DNA of 64,000 bases, from the NCBI RefSeq assembly GCF_036226765.1, contig NZ_CP109017.1, forward strand, positions 6,201,001-6,265,000, written 5' to 3'. The notes beneath the pieces are model-generated. The model was not told where the DNA came from and did no database searches. It saw only the letters and a list, made by a program, of their open reading frames with translations. A program made the translations under genes and the position numbers. Below are positions 1 through 7,082 of this stretch, one piece after another; positions within the stretch are counted from its first letter, which is position 1; every line of letters begins with the position of its first letter. Source of the DNA: Streptomyces sp. NBC_00670. Lineage in GTDB: Bacteria; Actinomycetota; Actinomycetes; Streptomycetales; Streptomycetaceae.

Positions 1-931
1 CGGTGAGCCGGCCGGTCGCGGCCCCGGCCCGGCTCAGCGCGGCGAGCTGCCCCACCAGAACCCCGACTCCGCTCGCGAGCACCGCGTACCGGGAGGCGGC
101 CAGCACCTCGCCCACCGAGAGCCGGTGCCGGGCGAGCAGCAGCCCGGCCACCGCCACCACGCCCAGTTGCAGCAGCGGTGCCACGGTCACCGCCTGGGCG
201 GCGGCCCGCCCCTGCACCCGCCACATGCGGTGCCCGGCGCCGGACAGCTCCGGCAGCGGAGCCAGGATCCGGGCCGCCTCCCGCTCCTCGGCACCCGCCG
301 CCCGGATCGTACGGAACCCGTCGACCGCCTCGGCGAGCGCGCCCGCGATACGGCCCTGGACCCGCTGGTACTCGGCCACGCATGCCGAGGTGTCGCGGGC
401 GAAGGCACACAGCAGCAGAGCCAGCACCGGCGCCCCGGCCAGGAACACGGCCGCCAGCCACGGGTCGATGAGGCCGAGCGCCACCACACCCCCGACCGGA
501 CCGGCGAGCGCGGCGGCCAGCGCGGCCAGCGCCCCCGGCGCCGTACCCGCCTGGGCGCCGCTGCCGACGAGCCGTGCCACCAGGTCCCCGGCATCGAACC
601 GGCCGGCCGCGCGCGGGCCGAGCGCCAGGACGTGCCCGGTGGTCCGGCGGCGCAGCCAGGCGGTGGCCCGCGCGTCGACGACGCCGGCCAGCACGCCCGC
701 GGCCGCCTCCAGCAGGGAGATCATCAGCACCAGGGCCGCGCAGCAGGCGATCCACCGGGCCGCGGGGGCGTGAGCGAGCAGCCGGTCCAGGGTACGGCCG
801 AGCACGGCGGGCAGCAGCAGACCGGCCGCCGTCGCCGCCGTGCTCACCGCGCACAGCGCGGCGCAGCGGGCCACGTCGTGCCGGAGCACGGCGCGCGAGA
901 GGCGCTCGGGGGCGTCGGGACGATACGTCAT
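1..931 (-). CDS. ABC exporter subunit, permease part (3' end outside window)
   Basis: Reading leftward from ATG at 931 gives about 310 residues of an alanine- and leucine-rich ABC exporter transmembrane domain. Hydrophobic helices include a stretch near residues 22-45 and others near 55-75 and 130-175, with no stop before the window edge. The nucleotide-binding domain would lie outside the window. It is the third gene of the operon, 115 nt after the lanthipeptide precursor. In known ram/amf loci this position is held by ramA/amfB, half of the transporter that exports the modified peptide. I infer the same role here. A second transporter gene probably follows outside the window. The family (ABC exporter) is fairly sure from context and hydrophobicity, although no Walker motif is inside the window. 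Confidence 0.75.
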   Translation of the reverse strand, partial: MTYRPDAPERLSRAVLRHDVARCAALCAVSTAATAAGLLLPAVLGRTLDRLLAHAPAARWIACCAALVLMISLLEAAAGVLAGVVDARATAWLRRRTTGHVLALGPRAAGRFDAGDLVARLVGSGAQAGTAPGALAALAAALAGPVGGVVALGLIDPWLAAVFLAGAPVLALLLCAFARDTSACVAEYQRVQGRIAGALAEAVDGFRTIRAAGAEEREAARILAPLPELSGAGHRMWRVQGRAAAQAVTVAPLLQLGVVAVAGLLLARHRLSVGEVLAASRYAVLASGVGVLVGQLAALSRAGAATGRLT

Positions 932-972
932 CGGCTGCTGCCTCGCATCCGTCGAGTCGTCAGCGGCTGCCT

Positions 973-990
973 CGCGTCCGTTCGGACGCG
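973..990. terminator. Small perfect hairpin before the ABC exporter gene
   Basis: An 8-bp perfect inverted repeat (CGCGTCCG, 2-nt loop, CGGACGCG) lies between the precursor and transporter genes, just downstream of the larger hairpin on the minus strand. It has no T-tract. It could form part of an attenuator or protect the RNA end. Confidence 0.45.
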
Positions 991-994
991 GAAC

Positions 995-1030
995 GGCTCC
1001 GGGCCGCCCCGTGAGGGGCCGCCCGGAGCC
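995..1030 (-). terminator. Attenuator-like hairpin after the lanthipeptide precursor
   Basis: A 16-bp inverted repeat with one mismatch and a 4-nt loop (GTGA) has arms at 995-1010 and 1015-1030. It starts 17 nt after the precursor stop. A strong hairpin between a short abundant precursor message and its exporter genes would raise precursor expression over the transporter. No T-tract follows, which is usual in Streptomyces. Confidence 0.7.
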
Positions 1031-1046
1031 AGGGCTCACCGGCAGG

Positions 1047-1160
1047 TCACAGGCAGAGCAGGACGCTCGCCGCGGAGACGCAGGAGAGCAGGCTCGCGGT
1101 GCTGGCGCCGCCGCCGTTGAGCTCGTCGGACTCCATGGTCTGCAGGTCGAGAAGGGCCAT
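1047..1160 (-). CDS. ramS: Class III lanthipeptide precursor, SapB/AmfS family (37 aa)
   Basis: The short gene starts at ATG 1160 with AAGGA about 7 nt upstream and encodes 37 residues. The leader begins MALLDLQTME, matching the LxDLQ motif that class III synthetases recognise in RamS and AmfS leaders. After a GGG stretch, the core holds two consecutive S-x-x-S-x-x-x-C motifs, STASLLSC and SAASVLLC, separated by one valine and ending in leucine. This is the layout that yields two labionin or lanthionine rings in SapB and AmfS. The peptide is expected to be dehydrated and cyclised by the upstream synthetase, exported by the downstream ABC proteins, and to act as an extracellular hydrophobic morphogen that helps aerial hyphae rise. 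The ring motifs fit the SapB type, but the residues between them differ from SapB as I remember it. Confidence 0.93.
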   Translation of the reverse strand: MALLDLQTMESDELNGGGASTASLLSCVSAASVLLCL

Positions 1161-1210
1161 GATGGGTTCCTTTCCCATTCTTGGGGACGGAGGGTTGTGT
1201 CACGACGCCG

Positions 1211-3814
1211 TCAGGTGACGGCGCCGCGTGTGTGGGCCGCCGGTGGCGGCGGGAGGAAGGGCAGGTGCGCGGTGCGCTCCGTGTCGAGTGCCGACGCGAG
1301 CGCGAGCAGGCACCCTGCCGTTCCGGTGGCGAGGTCCATGGACAGGCGCATCATCTGGTGTCCGGGGAAGGCCAGTTGGCCCTGGTAGTCCATCGCGAAC
1401 CAGCCGAGCCCGGCGATCTGCTGCGCCAGTCGTTCGGCGGTGGCGCCCGGCGCGGAGCTGCGGGCCAGGTGCAGGACCATTCCGGCGCGGCCCTGGAACA
1501 GGCCGGGCTGCGCGTAGAAACGGGAGGTGGCGGCGGTGAGGATGCCGGCGCGGGCCCGCTCGAACTCCCCGTCCGGGTCGGCGCCGTGTGCCAGGTAGTC
1601 GTCGAGGACCAGCCCGATTCCCGCGCTTCCGTCACCGAGGTAGGGCAGCGTCCGCCATCCCTCGTCCACCTCGAGGCCGCCCGTCGCCTCCTGGCGGACG
1701 CAGCGGGCCAGGTCCCGGCGCAGTGCCTCGGCCGCGGCCGTCAGCAGCCGGGGCTCGCCGGTCTCCTCGTACCGCCGGATCAGGAACAGGGCGGGCCCGG
1801 CGGCACCGCGCATCAGTCCGGCGCGCCGCCGGGGCGTGTCCGGCACCGGTTCGGCGAGCCGCCGCACGAGGATGTCGGCGGCCTCGGCGGCCCGGTCACC
1901 GAGCCGGCGCTCGCCTGTGGTGCCCGCCAGACGGCCGAGGACCAGGCCGAGGCCAGCGAGCCCGCCGTGCAGGTCGGAGGAGAGGTTGTGCCAGTTCTCC
2001 CGCAGGATGCCGTCGACCAGGTCCAGCGCCCGCTGCCGGTGCCCGAGCCGGTCCAGTACCAGAGCGACCCCCGCGAGCCCGTCGTACAGACCGAGCGGCG
2101 TGCCGGGCGGCGGCGGGGCGGTGCGGTCGAGGAGCCAGCGCTCGCCCTCCTCGTAGCGGGCGGCACCGCAGGCCGCCAGCGCGTACAGCACACCGGCCGC
2201 GCCGTGCGCGAGGCCGAGGCCGCCGCCGTCGGAGAACTGGGCGATGTCACCGGGGAAGAGCCGGTCGTGCCGTTCCGGGGTGGCGGAGGCGAGGATCGCC
2301 TTGACCATCGAGTCCCGGCTGTAGGGCCAGTCGCCCGGCACCACCGGCGGGGCGGACGCGCCTCGTCCCGGCATGTCCCGGGTGATCTCGGCGACCGCCT
2401 CGTCCAGGAAGGCGCGCGGCACGTCCGGGAACTGCTCGGCGATCACGTCCGCCAGGTGGGCCGCCTTCCCGCGGTCCACCACGAACAGCGTGGTGACCGG
2501 CAGGAACAGGGCCAGCCGCAGACAGGCCAGGGCGTAGTGGTCCACGTCCCGGCCCCGGCGGCCCGGCGGGGCGAAGAAGCCGGGGTGGGCGACCGTCTGC
2601 CGGGCGTTCTCCGCGACCGGAGCCGCCGCCTCGAAGTCGATCAGGTACACCGTCTCGTCGTCCGGGGCCACCATGATGTTGAAGACGTGCAGATCGTTGA
2701 AGACCAGCCCCTTCGCGTGCACGGCCGCCACCGCCCGCTCCACCGCCCGGTGGATCCGCAGTGCCCAGGCGGTGTACGCCGCCACCGCCGCCGGGTCCGG
2801 GTCCGCGGTGAGCAGCGGATGCCGTTCGGCGAAGAAGGAGTTGAGCGGCCGGCCCTCCAGATGGTCCATCACCAGGAACCGGTGCTCGCCCAGCGTGAAC
2901 CAGTCCCGCACCTCGGGCACCACGCCCGTCCCGGCGACCCGTTCCAGCGCCGCTCTCTCGCGTTCCAGCCGGGCCACCGCGTCCGCGCCGTCGGCGGCCA
3001 GCCCCGCGTGCGGCCGCGCCTCCTTCAGCACCACCCGGCGCCCGTCCCGGGTGTCGGTTCCGGCGTACACGCCGCCGCCGTTGGAGAAGTGCAGCGCCTT
3101 CTCGATGCGGTACGGCAGGTCGCCCACCGTCGTGATGTTGCGGGCCTCCAGGTGCGGCCGCAGGAACTCCGGCAGCGTCACCCACTCGGGTACCTGGAAG
3201 GACGGCGTCCGCCGGTCCGGGACCAACTGTCCCTCGCCGTTTTCCACGGCCAGGACCAGCGAGCCGCGCTCGTCGACCACGTACCGGCGCGCGAAGGCGC
3301 CGTGGCGGACGTACAGCGGACCGTCGTACCAGCGCAGGTCGGTGAGGATGTACGGCCCCTCGAAGCCCTTGAGCAGCGCGCCGAGCTCCTCCAGGACCTG
3401 CCGCAACCGCTCCTCGTCGGCCGGATAGACGGTGACGAACTTGCCGCTGGTGTCGCGGCCCGCGTACTTGGCGTTGCGCAGGTGCAGCAGGTGCGGGCCG
3501 GGGACGAACTTGAACGGGATGCGGCGCGGCACGCAGTAGTCCCACACGATCTCCGCGATCCGCTCCGCGTGCTCGGCGGTCGCCGAGGAGTGCACCTTCC
3601 AGCCCTGCGCCGGTGACGGCGCCGGCGCGCCGTCCGCGCCGAGCGGGGTCAGCGTCAGCCAGTCACCCGTGCGGCCGGCGTGCCAACCGTCGGGAACCGG
3701 GCGCCGGGCCGTCGCGAACAGGGGCGCCGGCTCCGACCCGTCGGCGGAGAGCCGGTCGGGCGTGTCGTAGAAGTGCCCGTCGGCGAGCGCGTACACCTCG
3801 TACCGCTTGTCCAT
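1211..3814 (-). CDS. ramC: Class III lanthipeptide synthetase (LanKC), RamC/AmfT-like
   Basis: This 867-aa protein has the three-part LanKC layout. Residues 1-220 form the lyase region that eliminates phosphate from phospho-Ser. A kinase-like domain spans about 235-440, with VVLKEARP near 258, a catalytic loop NDLHVFNIM near 372 and LIDFE near 391. A cyclase-like domain follows from about 460, with repeated G-x-x-G motifs (GLAGVALVL, GGLAGLGLVL, GRAGMVLHL). The cyclase part shows no zinc-binding Cys/His set, as expected for class III. I chose ATG 3814 (MDKRYEVYALADGHF), because RamC homologues begin with this motif and AGGAG lies 6-10 nt upstream. An in-frame upstream start at 3868 lacks this support. 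It is the first gene of the operon, 50 nt before the precursor gene. Confidence 0.93.
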   Translation of the reverse strand: MDKRYEVYALADGHFYDTPDRLSADGSEPAPLFATARRPVPDGWHAGRTGDWLTLTPLGADGAPAPSPAQGWKVHSSATAEHAERIAEIVWDYCVPRRIPFKFVPGPHLLHLRNAKYAGRDTSGKFVTVYPADEERLRQVLEELGALLKGFEGPYILTDLRWYDGPLYVRHGAFARRYVVDERGSLVLAVENGEGQLVPDRRTPSFQVPEWVTLPEFLRPHLEARNITTVGDLPYRIEKALHFSNGGGVYAGTDTRDGRRVVLKEARPHAGLAADGADAVARLERERAALERVAGTGVVPEVRDWFTLGEHRFLVMDHLEGRPLNSFFAERHPLLTADPDPAAVAAYTAWALRIHRAVERAVAAVHAKGLVFNDLHVFNIMVAPDDETVYLIDFEAAAPVAENARQTVAHPGFFAPPGRRGRDVDHYALACLRLALFLPVTTLFVVDRGKAAHLADVIAEQFPDVPRAFLDEAVAEITRDMPGRGASAPPVVPGDWPYSRDSMVKAILASATPERHDRLFPGDIAQFSDGGGLGLAHGAAGVLYALAACGAARYEEGERWLLDRTAPPPPGTPLGLYDGLAGVALVLDRLGHRQRALDLVDGILRENWHNLSSDLHGGLAGLGLVLGRLAGTTGERRLGDRAAEAADILVRRLAEPVPDTPRRRAGLMRGAAGPALFLIRRYEETGEPRLLTAAAEALRRDLARCVRQEATGGLEVDEGWRTLPYLGDGSAGIGLVLDDYLAHGADPDGEFERARAGILTAATSRFYAQPGLFQGRAGMVLHLARSSAPGATAERLAQQIAGLGWFAMDYQGQLAFPGHQMMRLSMDLATGTAGCLLALASALDTERTAHLPFLPPPPAAHTRGAVT

Positions 3815-3933
3815 GCCGCTCCTGCCCCTTCCTCCCGGTGACCCGCTCCGGACGCCCGCGGACACCACCCGGCGGTCCGGACGGCTCCGGAAACCACTCG
3901 GCGGCCCGGTTCAGACACTTCCAGAGACCATGC

Positions 3934-3972
3934 CGTGACGGACAGTCACGTATGTCATGACCTCACCGTGAG
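3934..3972. promoter_or_regulatory. Two palindromes upstream of the lanthipeptide operon
   Basis: In the 219-nt gap between ramC and the DinB gene there is an inverted repeat CGTGAC-N5-GTCACG (3934-3950). Twelve nt later lies a second palindrome CTCAC-C-GTGAG (3962-3972). Both carry a TCAC/GTGA half-site. They sit 120-158 nt upstream of the ramC start, a plausible place for an activator such as a RamR/AmfR-type response regulator, but I cannot tie them to a given protein. Confidence 0.4.
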
Positions 3973-4033
3973 AAACGCACGGGTGGGGAACGGGCGGGGG
4001 AGGGACGGGCGGGAAGGGCACGGGGCGGCTACG

Positions 4034-4594
4034 TCACTGCCCCACCCGCCCGTCGATCCGCTCACGCAACAGGTCCGCGTGGCCGCAGTGGCGGGCGTAC
4101 TCCTCGATCCTGTGGACCAGGAGTTCGCGGACGGCGATCCCGTCCCTGCCCAGTCGCTCGCCGAGGTCCGGGTGCGCGGCCAGTGCGGCGTCGGTCGCGG
4201 CCTGTTCGCGGGCCAGCGCCTCGTACGCCGCCTCGATCTCCCCCGGCTCGGCGACGGCGCCGTCGAAGTCCGCGTCACGTGCGCCGTACAGCTTCGGCAG
4301 CGGGTCGCCGTCGCTGATCCACCGGCGCCAGTCCCGTTCCGCCTCGGCGAGGTGCCGGACCAGGCCGAGCAGGGACATCGTCGACGGCGGGGCCGAGCGC
4401 CGGGCCAGCTGCTCCGCGTCCAGGCCCTCGCACTTCATCCGCAGCGTCATGCGGTAGTTGGCCAGGAAGTCGGCCAGCGTGGCGAGTTCACCGTCCGGGG
4501 CCCGGCCCTCGCTGTTGCGGGGGTCGTCGTCCGGGTCGACCCACATGTCGGGGTAGACGGTCGCCTGTGTCCATCGTGCGGGTTGGTCGGTCAT
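4034..4594 (-). CDS. DinB-family (DUF664-like) protein
   Basis: This 186-aa protein has the four-helix DinB/YfiT-like pattern: LADFLANYRMTLRMKCEGLD, then SLLGLVRHLAEAERDW with a conserved His, and VRELLVHRIEEYARHCGHADLLRERIDG at the C-terminus. Three histidines spread over these helices match the usual metal site. Members are often thiol-dependent S-transferases or proteins of unknown function, and the substrate is not predictable here. I chose ATG 4594 over ATG 4603 because GGGA precedes only the former. The gene lies upstream of the lanthipeptide operon in the same direction, but the 219-nt gap with palindromes suggests separate transcription. Confidence 0.85.
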   Translation of the reverse strand: MTDQPARWTQATVYPDMWVDPDDDPRNSEGRAPDGELATLADFLANYRMTLRMKCEGLDAEQLARRSAPPSTMSLLGLVRHLAEAERDWRRWISDGDPLPKLYGARDADFDGAVAEPGEIEAAYEALAREQAATDAALAAHPDLGERLGRDGIAVRELLVHRIEEYARHCGHADLLRERIDGRVGQ

Positions 4595-4766
4595 GCGTCC
4601 CATGTTCGTGCGGGGCGACCCGCACCCACCACCGATTTCCGAGCGTCGGAAAGGGCCCCGGCCACGGCCGGTACCGCTCGCGTCCGGACGGAGAATCCGG
4701 CCATCGTGCTCGTCCGCCCGGTCCTCTTCCTCATCCCGGTGCCCCGTGGCCCGTCGGCGTCCCCCC

Positions 4767-6665
4767 TCAGTCCTCGCCGATGACGACCACCTCGTCCTCG
4801 GCCGACCAGCGGCGCCGCTCGGCCTTGTGCGGGTTGATCCGCAGACCGTGCCCGGGCCCCGACGAGGAGCCGTCGTGGCTGCGGTAACCGATGGCGCACT
4901 CGCCGCGGCGACGCGCCGCGGCCACGACCGTGGCGAAGGACGTCTCGCACCCCGGCACCACGTAGTCGCCGGCCGGCCGCAGGCGGACCCCGGCGCCGTC
5001 CGCGGAGAACAGCTCCTCGAACACCGCCGCCAGGTGCCGGTTCTGCGAGATCTGCGCCATGAGCAGCCCGATGAGCTTGCCGCTGATGATCACGTCGGCT
5101 CCGGGGCTGATCGGCGCCAGCGCCCGGTTGCGGTCGTCGATCAGCTCGGTCACGACCGGCAGTTGGCGCCCGGTGGCCTCCTCCAGCCGGCGCAGGAGCA
5201 GGAGGGTGACCAGCGTGCGGTTGTCGGGGTCGTCCGGGGACTGCCCGGGCGCGGGGTCCCGGCCGAGCACGATCACGCTGTCATAGGAGTGGACGTCCAG
5301 GCGGTGCAGGGTGTCGGGACGGGTGATGTCCCCGTGGTGCAGGGTCAGGGTCAGACCGGTGCCGCCGCGCGCGTCGGTCTCGTCGACCTCCCGTGCCGTC
5401 GCTCCGCCGCCGTCCGCCACCACGTCGACGGCCGATCCGGGCCGGCTGCGACGGCGCAACTGGTCGACGACGAGCGGCGCGCGGCGGTTCCAGCCCAGCA
5501 GCAGGATCCGCTCCGGCCGGGCGGGCGTCGGAGGACCGGATGTCATCGCCTCCTCCTCGGCCAGCTCCGCGCAGTCCTCCGGCCGGGCCGTGTCGTCGTC
5601 CCGGGTGAGGACGATGAGCAGGTCGTCCGGGAGCAGGGGCGTTTGCGGCGGCGGGCTGAGCAGGGGAGTGTCCCCGCGCAACACACCGACGACGCTCGAC
5701 GTCGCATAGGACAGCAGCGCGTCGCCGAACGGGCGCCCGGTCAGGGAGGCCTCGGCCACCAGGTAGAACTCGTCGCCGGCGAAGTCCAGCAGCTCCTGGT
5801 GGACGAGGGAGAGCCCGGAGCGGCGGGCGGTCTGGACGATCATCCGGGCGGTGACGGTGTCGCTCTCCAGGACGATGCCGCCCGGCCCGGCGGCGAGCGC
5901 GGCGGCCAGACGGTGGCGGTCGTCCCGGACGGCGGCGACGACGAGCGGGTGCTTCCCCTTCCCGGCCAGCGCCGCCCTGAGCGCCAGCAGCGTCTTCACC
6001 ACCTCGGCGTCGGCGTCGGGTTCGTCACGGGGCAGGACCAGCACGACCCCGGCCGTGGCGGGACTGGCCAGGGCGAGCACGGCCGGGTCGGTGGTGGGAC
6101 CGCTGCGGCAGATCAGCCGGGTACGGCCCAGGGGGCCCACCTTCGTGCCCAGGGCCTCCTCCATCGCGGTCTTGTCCCGGTCGGCCAGCACGGCCACCGC
6201 CGCCCGCCGCTGGTTGGCGTTGGCGGCCACCAGCTCGCCGACCACCGTGAAGACCTGCTCCGACCACCCCAGGACCACCGTGTGCCCCTGTTCGAGCACG
6301 GTGGACCGGCCCCGCCGCAGCGCGGTGAGCCGCTCCGTGAGCGCCGTCGTGATCAGGCCGACGAGCGTCGAGACGTACAGCAGGGCGATCAGCGCGAGCA
6401 GCACCGACAGCAGCACCCGCAACGGTGTGCCCGTCGCACCGCCCAGCCGCAGCGTCTCCCCGGTGAGGTGCCAGACCTGCGCCAGCCGCTCCCGCAGGGA
6501 CGCGGGCGCATCCGGGTCGGTCCACACCAGCACCGCACTGGCCGGGACGACGGCGCCCAGGCACAACAGCACCATCCAGCCGAAGAGGGCGGAGGTGCCG
6601 CGGGCGAGCGTGCTGTCGAACCAGTAACGGGCTCTCGCGCCGAATGGAGTGCGCCGTGGTGCCAT
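4767..6665 (-). CDS. CASTOR/POLLUX-like ion channel or NAD-binding membrane protein
   Basis: The 632-aa protein has two N-terminal membrane segments, near residues 25-48 and 85-110 (LLSVLLALIALLYVSTLVGL). These are followed by tandem nucleotide-binding regulatory modules of the TrkA-N/RCK kind, with VVLGWSEQ near 130 and ILLLGWNRRAPLVVDQL near 420. This matches the bacterial relatives of the plant CASTOR/POLLUX channels. The membrane part would form an ion pathway gated by the cytosolic domains. The ion (potassium or calcium) cannot be read from the sequence. I chose ATG 6665 (MAPRRTPFG), since GGAAGGAAGGGAG lies directly upstream and the longer in-frame extension to 6830 has composition unlike the protein. 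It ends 172 nt before the DinB gene and is transcribed away from the flavoenzyme gene. Confidence 0.82.
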   Translation of the reverse strand: MAPRRTPFGARARYWFDSTLARGTSALFGWMVLLCLGAVVPASAVLVWTDPDAPASLRERLAQVWHLTGETLRLGGATGTPLRVLLSVLLALIALLYVSTLVGLITTALTERLTALRRGRSTVLEQGHTVVLGWSEQVFTVVGELVAANANQRRAAVAVLADRDKTAMEEALGTKVGPLGRTRLICRSGPTTDPAVLALASPATAGVVLVLPRDEPDADAEVVKTLLALRAALAGKGKHPLVVAAVRDDRHRLAAALAAGPGGIVLESDTVTARMIVQTARRSGLSLVHQELLDFAGDEFYLVAEASLTGRPFGDALLSYATSSVVGVLRGDTPLLSPPPQTPLLPDDLLIVLTRDDDTARPEDCAELAEEEAMTSGPPTPARPERILLLGWNRRAPLVVDQLRRRSRPGSAVDVVADGGGATAREVDETDARGGTGLTLTLHHGDITRPDTLHRLDVHSYDSVIVLGRDPAPGQSPDDPDNRTLVTLLLLRRLEEATGRQLPVVTELIDDRNRALAPISPGADVIISGKLIGLLMAQISQNRHLAAVFEELFSADGAGVRLRPAGDYVVPGCETSFATVVAAARRRGECAIGYRSHDGSSSGPGHGLRINPHKAERRRWSAEDEVVVIGED

Positions 6666-6848
6666 CTCCCTTCCTCCCCCTTCCTTCCCCCTTCTCGTCC
6701 GGCGTTCGTGCGCGGCCGGACCGGCGCCGCGCACGCGGGGTGCCGTGCGGGCCGCCGCAGAGCACGGATGCGGACCCTTGTCCGCAGTGTGGAGGACCGG
6801 CCAGGACGGTGGACGGGGTCCGGTCGGCATTCATCCCTTCGGGTTTCC

Positions 6849-6896
6849 CGCCGTCCCGCGGGGCGCCGTCCTCGCAGGGCGCCCCGCGGGACGGCG
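6849..6896. repeat. Perfect 19-bp inverted repeat
   Basis: Arms at 6849-6867 and 6878-6896 are perfectly complementary over 19 bp and separated by a 10-nt loop. The core is CGCCGTCCCGCGGGGCGCC. A terminator between two divergently transcribed genes would be unexpected, so this may mark an untranslated-leader structure, an old gene end or a binding site. Confidence 0.8.
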
Positions 6897-6905
6897 TGCC
6901 TCCGC

Positions 6906-6980
6906 TTCCGTGGAACGGCGCGCCTTCGTTTCCGTGGAACGGCGCGCCTTCGTTTCCGCGGGACGGCGCCTCCGCTTCCG
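6906..6980. repeat. Three tandem copies of a 24-bp repeat
   Basis: Two identical 24-bp units (6906-6929 and 6930-6953, beginning TTCCGTGGAACGG) are followed by a diverged 22-bp third unit (6954-6975) and the start of a fourth. They lie about 100-180 nt upstream of the oxidase start. There is no spacer between units, so this is not a CRISPR. They may be slippage repeats or multiple binding sites. Confidence 0.85.
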
Positions 6981-7082
6981 TCGACCCGTCGTACCGTCAG
7001 GGTTTGTCGGGGTTTCGCTCCTTAGGGTCAACAACGCCCTGAACTGCGGCGCCGGGGCCAGGCCACCGGTACAAAAGCCGCC

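Larger units (their letters stand above)
6666..7082. other. Divergent intergenic region with hairpin and tandem repeats
   Basis: This 417-nt region separates the channel gene (leftward) from the oxidase gene (rightward) and must hold both promoters. I see no clear -35/-10 pair. Its notable contents are the long perfect inverted repeat at 6849-6896 and the three tandem repeats at 6906-6980, listed separately. Confidence 0.6.

Noticed and set aside
6906..6980. Possible CRISPR array
   Set aside because: The units are directly adjacent without spacers, only three in number, and no cas gene is present.
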